The notes under the pieces were generated by a model. It was not told the origin of the DNA. It made no database searches and was given only the letters and a program-made list of their open reading frames with translations. A stretch of 64,000 bases of DNA from Pelomonas sp. Root1444 (lineage in GTDB: Bacteria; Pseudomonadota; Gammaproteobacteria; Burkholderiales; Burkholderiaceae_C), in NCBI RefSeq assembly GCF_001426885.1, contig NZ_LMFP01000003.1, positions 1,377,871 to 1,441,870 of the forward strand. The letters are read 5' to 3'. Every line of letters starts with the position of its first letter. Positions within the stretch are counted from its first letter, which is position 1. A program made the position numbers and the translations under genes. Positions 7,657 through 16,373 of the stretch are shown here, piece by piece.

Positions 7657-9428
7657 TCATCCGCTCCCAGGTAAGCCGCACGCACCGCCGGGCTGGCCTG
7701 CACCTCGGCGGGCGTGCCTTCCATCAGCCAGCGGCCGAACTCCATGACGACGATGCGGTCGGTGAGCTTCATGACGAAGTCCATGTCGTGCTCGACCAGC
7801 AGCAGCGACAGGCCTTCGGCCTTGAGCTGCCTCAGCACCTCGGCCAAGGCCTCCTTCTCCTTGTGGCGCAAGCCGGCGGCGGGTTCGTCCAGCAGCAGCA
7901 GCGACGGGTCGCTGGCCAGCGCGCGGGCGATCTCCACCAGGCGCTGCGGGCCCAGCGCGAGATTGCCGGCCAGCTCGTGCGCCTGCTCGGCCAGGCCGAT
8001 GCGGCGCAACTGGCGCAGCGCTTCGGCGCGGGCCTGGGCTTCCTCGGCCGCATTCAGGCCGAGCATCGCGCGGACGGTGCCGGTACGCGTGCGCAGGTAG
8101 GTGCCTAACGCGACGTTCTCCAGCACCGTCATATCGGGCACCAGCTTGACATGCTGGAAGGTGCGCGACAGGCCGGCGCGTGCGATCTCGCGGCTGCTGT
8201 GGCCGTCGACACGCAGGCCCAGCAACTCCACCTCGCCGCCGGTCAGCGGCAGCACGCCGGAGATCAGGTTGAAGGTGGTGCTCTTGCCGGCGCCGTTGGG
8301 GCCGATCAGGCCGACGATGTCACCGGCGCTGATCTTGAAGCTGATGTCGTTGACGGCGACGAGGCCGCCGAACTGCTTGCGGATGGCGCGCACGTCCAGC
8401 AGTGCGGCGCCGGCTTGCGGATGCCTGCGCGAGCTCAGGGGCGGCACGTTCTCATCCACCGCCCGCTGGCGCGGGGCCGGCAGCCAGCGGGCAATCAAGG
8501 GCCACAGGCCGTCCGGCGCAAAGCGCAGCACCAGCACCAGCACGACGCCGAAGACGATGATTTCGTAGTTGCCCGAACCGCCGAAGATCATCGGCAGCCA
8601 GACCTTCAGCTGGTCCTCGGCCAGCTTGACCAGCGCCGCGCCGGTGAAGGCGCCGCCCACTGTGGCGATGCCGCCCAGCACGGCCATGAACAGGTACTCG
8701 ATGCCGAACTTGATGCCGAAGGGCGACGGGTTCACGCTGCGCTGCATGTGGGCGTAGAGCCAGCCCGACAGCGAGGCCAGCAGTGCCGCGATGACGAACA
8801 TCACCAGCTTGTAGCGGAAGGTGGACGCGCCCATCGCCTCGGGCATGGTCGCCCCGCCACCGCGGTGCGCGTTCATCGCCCGCATGATGCGGCCGGGCCG
8901 CGAGTCCAGCAGCCGGGTGATGGCGACCGCGGCCAACAGCGCCGCCAGCCAGATCAGCAGGTAGATGCGGCGCTCGCTCTGGAAGCTGAAGTCCCCGATC
9001 TGCAGCGCCGGCAGGCCCAGCAGGCCGTCGTACTTGCCCAGCGCCTCCAGGTTGCCGACGAGGTAGTACAGCGCCAGGCACCAGCAGATGGTGGCCAGCG
9101 GCAGGTAGTGGCCCGACATGCGCAGCGTCATCGCACCGATCGCCAGCGCCAGCACCAGCGTGAGGGCCAGGCCGACCACCAGCCCCAGCCAGGGCGACAG
9201 CGCCAGCGTCGTCGACACATAGGCCGTCGCATAGGCGCCGATGCCGGCGAAGGCCGCCTGGCCGAAGGACGTGAGCCCACCGACGCCGGTCAGCAGCACC
9301 AGCCCCAGCACGACGAGCGAGAAGAGCCCGATGTAGTTGAGCTGGGTGATCCAGAAGTCGGGCACCGGCGCGAAGGGCAGCACAAGCAGCGCGACCGCGG
9401 CGGCGATCGCCAGGTGGGTGCGGTTCAT
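7653..9428 (-). CDS. Fused LivM permease - LivG ATPase of branched-chain amino-acid type importer
   Basis: This 591-aa protein joins two subunits that are usually separate. Residues 1 to about 310 form the LivM-type permease, with about ten hydrophobic segments and the EAA-like GGGATMPEAMGASTFRYK region. After a linker (about 315-345), residues 346-591 form a LivG-type ATPase with GPNGAGKST, the signature-like LALGPQRLVEIARAL and LLLLDEPAAGL plus VEHDMDF. The signature reads NLALGPQ and not LSGGQ, as is common in LivG. ATG at 9428 was chosen because it begins the first membrane helix (MNRTHLAIAAAVALL). It starts two bases after the livH stop. Natural livM-livG fusions occur in Burkholderiales. 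Confidence 0.9.
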   Translation of the reverse strand: MNRTHLAIAAAVALLVLPFAPVPDFWITQLNYIGLFSLVVLGLVLLTGVGGLTSFGQAAFAGIGAYATAYVSTTLALSPWLGLVVGLALTLVLALAIGAMTLRMSGHYLPLATICWCLALYYLVGNLEALGKYDGLLGLPALQIGDFSFQSERRIYLLIWLAALLAAVAITRLLDSRPGRIMRAMNAHRGGGATMPEAMGASTFRYKLVMFVIAALLASLSGWLYAHMQRSVNPSPFGIKFGIEYLFMAVLGGIATVGGAFTGAALVKLAEDQLKVWLPMIFGGSGNYEIIVFGVVLVLVLRFAPDGLWPLIARWLPAPRQRAVDENVPPLSSRRHPQAGAALLDVRAIRKQFGGLVAVNDISFKISAGDIVGLIGPNGAGKSTTFNLISGVLPLTGGEVELLGLRVDGHSSREIARAGLSRTFQHVKLVPDMTVLENVALGTYLRTRTGTVRAMLGLNAAEEAQARAEALRQLRRIGLAEQAHELAGNLALGPQRLVEIARALASDPSLLLLDEPAAGLRHKEKEALAEVLRQLKAEGLSLLLVEHDMDFVMKLTDRIVVMEFGRWLMEGTPAEVQASPAVRAAYLGADE

Positions 9429-9430
9429 GC

Positions 9431-10468
9431 TCAGTGCTCCTCGTGGTGCGGGTCCACGAAGGACCGCCACAGGAGGATGGGCAGAATCACCGTGAACACG
9501 ATGACCTCCTTGAACGCGCTGGCCCAGAAGGAGCCGAAGCTCTCGATCAGCCCCACGCCGACCGCGCCGGCCAGCGCCATCGGGAAGCTGGCCAGGCCGG
9601 CGAACACCGCGGCGACGAAGCCCTTGAGGCCGATCAGGAAGCCGGTGTCGTAATAGATGGTCGTCGATGGCGAAATGAGCAGCCCGGACAGCGCGCCGAT
9701 GAAGGCAGCCATCGTGAAACTCATGCTGCCGGCCGCATCGCCCGAGATGCCCATCAGCCGCGCACCGGTGCGGTTGACCGACGTGGCGCGCAGCGCCTTG
9801 CCCGTCAGCGTGCGCTCGAAGAACAGGAACATCGCCAGCAGCAGCACCAGCGAGGCCCCGAAGATGATCAGCGTCTGGCCCGTGAAGCTCAGCGGGCCGA
9901 CGTCGAAGCGCGCCTCCCAGAAGGCCGGCGTCCGGTAGCCCTCGGCGCCGAAGAACACGAGGCCCACGCCGGTCAGCGCGAAGTGCACGCCGACCGAGAC
10001 GATGAGCAGCGTCAGCACGCTGGCGCCGGACAGCGCCCGGTAGGCCAGGCGGTACAGCAGCGGGCCCATGCAGGTGACGATGGCCAGCGTGACGAGCACC
10101 TGCACGATCAACGCGTGCTGCCGCTGCACGAACTGCGGCGCCACGAGAGCGATGATGAAGGGGAAGCTCAGCGTGCGCGCCAGGCTGGCAGCGAGGCGTG
10201 CCGCCGGCCAGCGCTCACGCAGGCCCTGCGCCAGGTCCAGCACGGCGACGGCCACGGCCATCAGCAGCAGCAGCCACACCGTGCCCGGCACCTTGCCCAT
10301 CTGCATGGCGGCCAGCGTCAACGCGCCGAAGGCGACGAACTCGCCCTGCGGGATGAAGATGATGCGGGTGACCGAAAAGACGAGGACCAGGGCCAGCGCG
10401 ACGAGGGCGTAGATGGCCCCGTTGGTCAGGCCGTCGAGGCCGAGGATGGCGGCAATCGTGAGGTCCAT
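9431..10468 (-). CDS. livH: Branched-chain amino-acid type ABC transporter permease LivH
   Basis: The 345-aa inner-membrane protein starts with [19 protein letters not shown], the characteristic LivH N-terminus, and has about eight hydrophobic segments. The conserved [10 protein letters not shown] loop (about 236-245) contacts the ATPases. It is somewhat longer than E. coli LivH (308 aa) because of a hydrophilic segment near residues 65-90 ([20 protein letters not shown]). ATG at 10468 gives the family start; upstream in-frame codons lack similarity. It is the first gene of livH-livMG-livF. The periplasmic binding protein LivK is missing from this stretch. Confidence 0.9.
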   Translation of the reverse strand: MDLTIAAILGLDGLTNGAIYALVALALVLVFSVTRIIFIPQGEFVAFGALTLAAMQMGKVPGTVWLLLLMAVAVAVLDLAQGLRERWPAARLAASLARTLSFPFIIALVAPQFVQRQHALIVQVLVTLAIVTCMGPLLYRLAYRALSGASVLTLLIVSVGVHFALTGVGLVFFGAEGYRTPAFWEARFDVGPLSFTGQTLIIFGASLVLLLAMFLFFERTLTGKALRATSVNRTGARLMGISGDAAGSMSFTMAAFIGALSGLLISPSTTIYYDTGFLIGLKGFVAAVFAGLASFPMALAGAVGVGLIESFGSFWASAFKEVIVFTVILPILLWRSFVDPHHEEH

Positions 10469-10548
10469 GGCGACGCGGGGTGGAGGGTCGCCCATCGTAT
10501 CGGCGAACCCCCGCAGCGCCCCTGGGGCTCACCATGAGAGGTGCTATC

Positions 10549-10575
10549 AAAAAGGGCGCCCCCGGGGCGCCCCTT
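10549..10575 (-). terminator. Rho-independent terminator after the BON lipoprotein gene
   Basis: Reading the minus strand, a GC-only stem (GGGCGCC pairing with GGCGCCC, 10554-10572) is followed at once by five T residues (10553-10549). It lies 18 bases past the stop codon of the BON gene and would also insulate the downstream livH operon from read-through. Confidence 0.75.
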
Positions 10576-10592
10576 GTCGAGCAGCGGCCCGA

Positions 10593-11039
10593 TCAGCTGT
10601 TGCGGCTGACGACCAGCTGGTTGTTGACCTGCTTCACGCCATCCACGGCAGAAGCCAGCGTCGCGGCGCGTTCGCGCGATTGCGGGTCCGGCGCCTGGCC
10701 GGTCAGCGTGACCTGGCCTTCGCGCGTATCGACGTTGATCTGCGTGGCCTTGAGCTTGTCGTCCACGGCAAGGGCGGCGTTGACCTTGGCGGTGATGGCC
10801 ATGTCGGTCGTGACCTCGGCCGTGCGGTCGGCCGCGCGGGAGCTCTTCATCTCCGCATCGTTCATCGCCTGTTGCGCATCGCGCTTGGTCTCGTTGGCCT
10901 CGCGCTTGGCATCGGCGACCGCGCCGTCCAGGCGCTGGCCGGCCGTCAGGTCTTCATCGTTGTTGCGGCTGCAAGCCGTCAGGGCAGCGGCCACTGCAAG
11001 CGTGGCCAGCAAGGGGATTCGGGTGGTGGTCGGTGTCAT
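10593..11039 (-). CDS. BON-domain lipoprotein
   Basis: The protein has 148 aa. Residues 1-23 are a lipoprotein signal with lipobox LTAC, acylated at Cys23, so it is probably anchored in the outer or inner membrane facing the periplasm. A charged helical stretch follows (about 40-75, KREANETKRDAQQAMND), then one BON domain (about 80-148) with the VTLTGQAPDPQSRERAATLA core. BON domains bind phospholipid or peptidoglycan-linked partners and are found in OsmY and DolP stress proteins. The ATG at 11039 follows an AAAGGA site. The gene has its own terminator and is probably monocistronic, perhaps stress-induced. Confidence 0.85.
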   Translation of the reverse strand: MTPTTTRIPLLATLAVAAALTACSRNNDEDLTAGQRLDGAVADAKREANETKRDAQQAMNDAEMKSSRAADRTAEVTTDMAITAKVNAALAVDDKLKATQINVDTREGQVTLTGQAPDPQSRERAATLASAVDGVKQVNNQLVVSRNS

Positions 11040-11234
11040 CGGGCGTCCTTTCGGGGGTTGAGGCCTCGAGGGCCGGTGCCAACACTTTGGGCGCCACGCA
11101 CGCCGTTGAAGACCAGCCCATGCGCCAACGATGTGTCGGACCATGCCGACAGGCGCCGCGGCCCGGTCATGTCCTACAGGCACCGGCGCCACCGTCCCAC
11201 GCCCGCTGCCGGGCCCGCTGCCCAGCATGGCGGC
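11040..11234. other. Divergent intergenic region, BON lipoprotein / AsmA
   Basis: These 195 bases separate two divergent genes and must hold both promoters. I see no convincing -35/-10 pair on either strand and no clear operator. An in-frame ATG at 11169 could extend the AsmA protein by 22 residues, but that stretch is rich in Arg, His and Pro and does not resemble a signal sequence. Confidence 0.4.
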
Positions 11235-13118
11235 ATGAACAAGAAGAGGGGCCTGCTCATTGCCGGTGGGGTGACCGCGGTCGCGGTCGCTGCACTCGTC
11301 GCGCTGGACGCGGCCGGCTGGCCGGGCCTCGCGCCGCAGCTGGCGGAGCGCGCGGGCCACGGGCTGTCGGTGGACGCGGCGACGCGCCTGCACCTGCTGT
11401 GGAAGCCGCGCCTGGAGGCGCCGCGGCTGCGCGTGACAGGCCTGAAAGGCGAGCCGTTGGCCGATGCGCATGACGTCGTGCTGGCCTGGCGCTGGGGCGA
11501 CATCTGGGACTGGCGGCGCGGCGCGCCGCTGCGGCTGCGGCTGGTGCAGGCGGAAGGCTTGTCGCTGAACTGGCAGCGCGACGAGGCGGGCCGCACCGCC
11601 TGGCCGCTGCAGCCGGACGGCGCTCGCGACAAGCCGACGCCAATGCCGCAGATCGACCAGCTCATCGTGCACAACGGCACTGCAAAGCTCGACGATGCGC
11701 CGCTGCAGCTGCTGGCCGACGCGCGCTTCGCCACCGAGCCGGACGGCCATTGGAAGGCCGACATGAAGGGCAAGCTGCGCGGCCAGCAGCTGGCGCTGAA
11801 CGCGGAGGCCAGCGCCGGCCTGGCGCTGGTGTCACCGCCCGAGGCCGGCGCGCCGCCGGTCCAATTGCGCCTGGAGTTGACGCAGGGCCGCGAGCGGCTG
11901 GCCTTCGCCGGCGCGGCCGCCTCGCTGCTGGACGCCCGCGCGCTGGACGGCCAGTTGCAGGTGCGGGGCAGCTCGCTGGCTGCCGTCGGCCGGCCTTTCG
12001 GTGTGACGCTGCCGACGACGCCGGCCTTCGACCTCGCCGGCCGGTTGCAACACGCCTCAGGCGTCTGGCAGCTGGGTGGCGTGCGCGCGCGCATCGGCCA
12101 GAGCCGGCTCGGCGGCGACTTCATCTTCGACACGCGGGCCGAGCGCCCGATGCTCAGCGGCCTGCTGCGCGGCGGTCCGCTGCGGCTGGCGGACCTGGGC
12201 CCCGCCGTCGGCGCCGATGCGCCGCCCAGCCGCCCCGGCCGCGTGCTGCCCGACCGGCCGCTGGACCTGCCGTCACTGCGCGCGATGGACGCCCGTGTCG
12301 CCGTGGCGTTGAACCAGCTTGACCTGGGCACCGCCAAGCTCGAACCGCTCGCACCGGTGAACGCCAGCCTGGTGCTGGAGGGCGGCGTGCTGACGCTCAA
12401 CCACCTCAACGCCGGCGTGGCCGGCGGCGAGGTCACCGGCTCGGCCCGGCTGGACCCGCGCGATGCGCCGCCCCTGTGGCAGGCACGGCTGGATGCGCAC
12501 GGCATGGCCATCGAGCGCTGGCTGAAGTTCGACACCAAGCCCCTGGCCAGCGACCCGGTGACGGGGCGGCTCAAGGCGCAGCTCGACGTGCAAGGCCGCG
12601 GCCGCAGCATCGCCGAACTGCTGGGCAGCCTGAGCGGGCCGGTGCAGCTGCGCTTGGAGAACGGCAGCGTCTCCCACCTGCTGACCGAGGCCATGGGGTT
12701 GGATATCGCCCAGGGCCTGGGCCTGCTGTTGCGCGGCGACCAGAAGCTGGCGCTGAACTGCGCCAGCCTGGACGGCCGCTTCAATGCCGGCACGCTGCGA
12801 CCCCGCACCGCGCTGATGGACAACCGCGACAGCCGCATCGACCTGGACGGCCGCATCAGCCTGAAGGACGAAACGCTGGACCTGCGCCTGGTCGCCCATC
12901 CCAAGGACTTCTCGCCGCTGACGCTGCGCGCGCCGTTGCGCCTGCAAGGCACGCTGGCCGAACCGCGCGTGGCGCTGGAAGGCAAGCGCCTGGGTGGCCG
13001 CGCCATCGCGGCGCTGGCGCTGGGCTCGCTGTCTCCGCCAGCAGCGCTGCTCGCCTTCATCGACCCGGGCGAAGACCTGCCGCCGGTGGATTGCAGCCTC
13101 ACGCCGCGAAAAAGTTGA
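11235..13118 (+). CDS. AsmA-family protein (bridge-like lipid transport / envelope assembly)
   Basis: The 627-aa protein has one N-terminal membrane anchor (residues 6-25, LLIAGGVTAVAVAALVALDA) and a large periplasmic part. The N-terminal AsmA domain (about 30-200) includes the typical LLWKPRLEAPRLRV and TAKLDDAPLQL segments. The C-terminal AsmA_2-like part (about 430-610) has the typical DGRISLKDETLDLRLVAHPKDFSPLTLRAPLRLQG-like pattern. AsmA-like proteins are now thought to form grooves that carry phospholipids to the outer membrane. ATG at 11235 was chosen to place the helix at the N-terminus. No operon partner is evident. Confidence 0.85.
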   Translation: MNKKRGLLIAGGVTAVAVAALVALDAAGWPGLAPQLAERAGHGLSVDAATRLHLLWKPRLEAPRLRVTGLKGEPLADAHDVVLAWRWGDIWDWRRGAPLRLRLVQAEGLSLNWQRDEAGRTAWPLQPDGARDKPTPMPQIDQLIVHNGTAKLDDAPLQLLADARFATEPDGHWKADMKGKLRGQQLALNAEASAGLALVSPPEAGAPPVQLRLELTQGRERLAFAGAAASLLDARALDGQLQVRGSSLAAVGRPFGVTLPTTPAFDLAGRLQHASGVWQLGGVRARIGQSRLGGDFIFDTRAERPMLSGLLRGGPLRLADLGPAVGADAPPSRPGRVLPDRPLDLPSLRAMDARVAVALNQLDLGTAKLEPLAPVNASLVLEGGVLTLNHLNAGVAGGEVTGSARLDPRDAPPLWQARLDAHGMAIERWLKFDTKPLASDPVTGRLKAQLDVQGRGRSIAELLGSLSGPVQLRLENGSVSHLLTEAMGLDIAQGLGLLLRGDQKLALNCASLDGRFNAGTLRPRTALMDNRDSRIDLDGRISLKDETLDLRLVAHPKDFSPLTLRAPLRLQGTLAEPRVALEGKRLGGRAIAALALGSLSPPAALLAFIDPGEDLPPVDCSLTPRKS

Positions 13119-13131
13119 GCCGTCGTCCAGT

Positions 13132-13155
13132 CTTGCCGCGCTGAACGCGGGCAAG
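13132..13155. terminator. Hairpin between converging genes, probable bidirectional terminator
   Basis: CTTGCC-GCG pairs with CGC-(G)-GGCAAG around a CTGAA loop, giving nine pairs with one bulge. It sits between the AsmA stop (13118) and the stop of the minus-strand gene (13170). There is no T run on either side, so it may act as a Rho-dependent or processing hairpin. Confidence 0.4.
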
Positions 13156-13169
13156 CGAGGAAGTCAGGG

Positions 13170-13634
13170 TCAACGTCGCCGGTGCGGCTGCTCGTGGACG
13201 GCGTCGAGGAATTCGGCCAGCGTCTCGCGACAGGGGCCGTCGGGGCAGAGGAACAGGCCCTCGGCCTCGGCCGGCACGTCGGTGGCGAAGCCGAGGGTGC
13301 TCAAGGAGTTCACCGCGTCACCGCAGAGCGCGATGGTGCGGCCGCAGCGCCAGGCCATCTTCAACAGCGCCTGCAGGCGCGCGCAGCCGGTGGGTGCGGC
13401 CCAGACGTCGGAGTTCAGCACGACCAGGCCGTCAGCCCAGTCTGCCGCCGGCGGCGGTTCGCCGAAGTCGTCATCCAGGCACCAGTTCATCAGGCTGACC
13501 TCTTCACCGTGCAGCGCGTGCAGCGCGTCGCCATGGCGGTTCATCACCTCGGCTGTGCCGATGACGCAAATCAGCACGTCGGTCGCTTGCGACGGCTCAA
13601 TACCGGGCCTCGGGGGGCAGTCGGTTGCAGCCAT
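13170..13634 (-). CDS. Conserved-looking protein of unknown function (DJ-1/amidotransferase-like fold possible)
   Basis: This is a 154-aa soluble protein without a signal peptide. Alternating strands and helices are evident: ATDVLICVIGTAE, WADGLVVLNSDVWAAP, then LKMAWRCGRTIALCGDAVNSLSTLGF. The last part resembles the nucleophile elbow of DJ-1/PfpI and class I glutamine-amidotransferase folds (small-x-Cys-Gly), but no partner residues can be named and the match is by eye only. ATG at 13634 has a GGAGACGCACC site; an upstream ATG at 13658 has none. The gene converges on AsmA and has the 228-base pre-receptor region behind it. The function is unknown. Confidence 0.6.
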   Translation of the reverse strand: MAATDCPPRPGIEPSQATDVLICVIGTAEVMNRHGDALHALHGEEVSLMNWCLDDDFGEPPPAADWADGLVVLNSDVWAAPTGCARLQALLKMAWRCGRTIALCGDAVNSLSTLGFATDVPAEAEGLFLCPDGPCRETLAEFLDAVHEQPHRRR

Positions 13635-13803
13635 GGTGCGTCTCCGCTCGATGTCCATGTCAGCACTTTGACCCCGGGCGGGGAGCGGGCCTGTGAGTTG
13701 CCGGCGCGACGCCGCGTAGGACGGCGCCGCTCCGGCGGCGGCTGCACTGGTCGCGCGCGAGCGCTTTCCGTGCACGATCTGACGCTATGTTGCACGGTGC
13801 GTT

Positions 13804-13832
13804 GCTGCGCTCGTACCACTGAGCTATCGTCC
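13804..13832 (-). other. tRNA 5'-half-like fragment
   Basis: Read on the minus strand, these bases look like the first 25-28 positions of a tRNA. There is a seven-base acceptor strand GGGACGA, the invariant T8 and A9, a D-stem GCTC/GAGC and a loop AGTGGTAC with the conserved A14, G18, G19 and A21 (one extra base). No matching anticodon stem, T-arm or 3' acceptor strand follows, so it is a remnant or a chance match, not a working tRNA gene. It lies just upstream of the receptor gene. Confidence 0.35.
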
Positions 13833-13862
13833 CAACACCACGCACAGTGGTGGGAGGGGTGC

Positions 13863-15812
13863 ATGGGTCTGTCTCCGTATCGGTCTCGGCGCCTTGCAGC
13901 CGCGGCCCTGACGGTCCAACTGTCGGTATCGCCCGCGGTGGCGCGGCCCAACTTTGTCGATTTCAGCCTCGAGGAGCTGAGCCACGTGGTCATCACGTCG
14001 GCCGCCAAGCGCGAGCAACGCCTGGCCGACGTACCGTCCTCGCTGTTCGTCATCACCGCCGACGACATCCGCCGCAGCGGCTTCACGCGCCTGCCCGAGG
14101 TGCTGCGCCTGGCGCCCAACCTGCACGTGGCTCAGGTCTACGGCAGCGGCTACGGCATCAGCGCGCGCGGCTTCAATGCCGGCTCGGCGAACAAGCTGCT
14201 GGTGCTGATCGACGGTCGGTCCGTCTACACGCCGCTGTTCGCCGGCGTGTTCTGGGACGCGCAGGACGTGGCCCTGGAAGACGTCGAGCGCATCGAGGTG
14301 GCCAGCGGCCCCGGCAGCACGCTGTGGGGCGTCAACGCGGTCAACGGCGTCATCAACATCATCACGCGCAGCGCCGCCAATACCCGCGGCAGCCTGGTGT
14401 CCGCGGCGGCCGGCAACCGCGAGCGCAGCGCGTTGGTGCGCCATGGCCTGAAGCTCGGCGACGGCCCCGACGGTGGCGACCTGCGCCTGTACCTCAAGCG
14501 CTCCGACCAGCGCCACTCCGAAACCGCCGCCGGCACGCCGGTGGACGACGCCGGCCACCTCGTGCAGGGCGGCTTCCGCGCCGACTGGGGCCGGGCCGAA
14601 GAACGCTTCACGCTGCTGGGCAACGCCTACCGCGGCAACCACGGCCAGCCGCTGCCAGGCAGCATCCACATCGACGGTGTCGATTTCGCGCTGGACACCA
14701 TCCGCCTGTCGGGCGCCAATCTGCTGGCACGCTGGGAGCGGCCGCTTGGGGGCGGCGAGCTCAGCGTGCAGGGCTACCTGGACCGCACGACGCGCGTCAC
14801 GCCGCCCACCTTCGACGAGACGCTGACCATCGCCGACCTGGACGTGCAATACCAGCTGCGGCCCACGCCCGCACACACCGTCGTGCTGGGGCTCAACCAC
14901 CGCCGCTCGCAGGACCGTGTCGGCCACAGCGCGCCGGAGTTCGCCTTCCTGCCCGAGCGCCTGAGCCAGCGCTGGACCAGCGTGTTCGCACAGGACGAGG
15001 TCCAGCTCGCCGAGTCGCTGCGCCTGACGCTGGGCGCTCGCCTCGAACGCAACGACTACACGGGCAACGAGGTGCTGCCCAACCTGCGCCTGGCCTGGCA
15101 GCCGGCGCCCGGGCACTTGTGGTGGGCCTCGGCCGCGCGCACCGTGCGCGCGCCGTCGCGGCTGGACCGCGACATCTACATCCCGGCCCAGCCGCCTTTC
15201 ATCCTGTATGGCGACGCGGGCTTTCGCGCCGAAACGGCCAACGTGCTGGAGCTGGGCTACCGCGGCCAGCCGCTGGAGGCACTCACGCTGTCGGCCACCG
15301 CCTTCCAGGGCCGCTACGACCACCTGCACACGCAGGAGCTGGCGCCCAGCAACACGCAGGTCTACTTCGGCAACGGCATGCGCGGCCGTGTCAGCGGCAT
15401 CGAGAGCTGGGCCAGCCTGCAGGCCACGCCGTGGCTGCGCCTGCATGGCGGCCTGACGCTGCTGCAGCCGCGCCTGGCACTCAAGCCCGGCAGCCGCGAC
15501 ACGGCGGACTCGGTCGCCGTGGCCGAAGGCGCGATGCCGCGCCGGCTGTGGCAGCTTCGCGCCGCCTTCAACCTGCCGCGCGAGACCGAGCTCGACCTGA
15601 TGCTGCGCCACGCGTCGGCCCTCGATACACCCGGCGTGCCGGCCTACACGGTGCTGGACCTGCGGCTGGGCACCCGGCTGACCCCTGACGCCGAGATTGC
15701 GCTGACCGCGCAGAACCTGCTGGACCGCGGCCATGGCGAGTTCACCGAGGTCGAGACGCGCCAGCACATCGGCCGCAACCTGATGCTGCAGCTGAAGCTG
15801 CGCTTCCCCTGA
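13863..15812 (+). CDS. TonB-dependent outer-membrane receptor linked to YfiR and a hybrid kinase
   Basis: The 649-aa protein has a signal peptide (residues 1-27, ending PAVA). A plug domain (about 45-160) includes VPSSLFVITADDIRRSGFTRLPEVLRLAP and the typical ERIEVASGPGSTLWGVNAVNGVINII, followed by a 22-strand barrel ending in LQLKLRF with a C-terminal Phe-Pro. There is no long N-terminal signalling domain. A VVITSAAKREQ segment after the signal peptide may serve as TonB box. ATG at 13863 follows GGGAGG. The stop overlaps the next ATG (TGATG), so receptor, YfiR and kinase are translationally coupled. The ligand is unknown. This receptor type is often found with YfiR/kinase genes in betaproteobacteria and probably carries ligand information to them; this is inference. 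Confidence 0.88.
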   Translation: MGLSPYRSRRLAAAALTVQLSVSPAVARPNFVDFSLEELSHVVITSAAKREQRLADVPSSLFVITADDIRRSGFTRLPEVLRLAPNLHVAQVYGSGYGISARGFNAGSANKLLVLIDGRSVYTPLFAGVFWDAQDVALEDVERIEVASGPGSTLWGVNAVNGVINIITRSAANTRGSLVSAAAGNRERSALVRHGLKLGDGPDGGDLRLYLKRSDQRHSETAAGTPVDDAGHLVQGGFRADWGRAEERFTLLGNAYRGNHGQPLPGSIHIDGVDFALDTIRLSGANLLARWERPLGGGELSVQGYLDRTTRVTPPTFDETLTIADLDVQYQLRPTPAHTVVLGLNHRRSQDRVGHSAPEFAFLPERLSQRWTSVFAQDEVQLAESLRLTLGARLERNDYTGNEVLPNLRLAWQPAPGHLWWASAARTVRAPSRLDRDIYIPAQPPFILYGDAGFRAETANVLELGYRGQPLEALTLSATAFQGRYDHLHTQELAPSNTQVYFGNGMRGRVSGIESWASLQATPWLRLHGGLTLLQPRLALKPGSRDTADSVAVAEGAMPRRLWQLRAAFNLPRETELDLMLRHASALDTPGVPAYTVLDLRLGTRLTPDAEIALTAQNLLDRGHGEFTEVETRQHIGRNLMLQLKLRFP

Positions 15813-16372
15813 TGACGGCTCCCCTGCTCGACCGTCGCCGCTTGCTGCTTGCGGCCCTGGGCGCCGCGTCGGCCGGCGCGCGCGCGGCCGCCGACGATGG
15901 CCCGGGCGTCGAATACCAGGTCAAGGCGGCCTTTGTCTGCAAGTTCGGCAACTACATCGACTGGCCGCCGCAGGCGCTGGGCGCGGCCGGCGACCCGTTC
16001 CGCATCGGCGTGCTTGCGAGCGCCGCGGTGGCGGAGGAATTCCGCCGCACGGGCGCCGCGGCCTCGGTGGCGGGCCGGCAGATCGAGGTGCGGAAGCTGG
16101 CACGCGGTGACTCCCCCGACGGGCTGCAGCTGGTGTTCGTGTCGAAGGCGATGTCCGCGCACGCCGCCGAGCTGCTCGCGGCCTTGCAGGGGCGGCCGGT
16201 GCTGACCGTCACCGAGTTCGACCGCGGCGGCACCACCGGCATGATCAACTTCGTCGTCGTCGAGGACAAGGTGCGCTTCGACATCCTGTTACCGACGCTC
16301 GCGCAGAGCGGCCTCAAGATCAGCGTGCGCCTGCTCGGCGTGGCACGCCGGGTTGAAGGCGCGAGGACATAG
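15812..16372 (+). CDS. YfiR-family (DUF4154) periplasmic protein
   Basis: The 186-aa protein has a signal sequence that includes a twin-Arg-like RRR stretch (residues 8-10, cleaved near ARA/A26). The YfiR/HmsC core follows: EYQVKAAFVCKFGNYIDWP (about 35-53) and the C-terminal VEDKVRFDILLPTLAQSGLKISVRLLGVA, both strongly typical. In Pseudomonas, YfiR binds the periplasmic domain of the diguanylate cyclase YfiN and holds it off. Here the next gene is a histidine kinase and not a GGDEF protein, so YfiR probably controls the kinase sensor domain. It lies between and is coupled to receptor (1-base overlap) and kinase (1-base gap). Confidence 0.9.
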   Translation: MTAPLLDRRRLLLAALGAASAGARAAADDGPGVEYQVKAAFVCKFGNYIDWPPQALGAAGDPFRIGVLASAAVAEEFRRTGAAASVAGRQIEVRKLARGDSPDGLQLVFVSKAMSAHAAELLAALQGRPVLTVTEFDRGGTTGMINFVVVEDKVRFDILLPTLAQSGLKISVRLLGVARRVEGART

Positions 16373-16373
16373 C

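Noticed and set aside
8151..9653. Long plus-strand open frame of about 500 codons opposite livM-livG.
   Set aside because: It is antisense to a clear permease/ATPase gene, is full of Gln, Arg, His and Ala with no family pattern, and results from high-GC codon bias.
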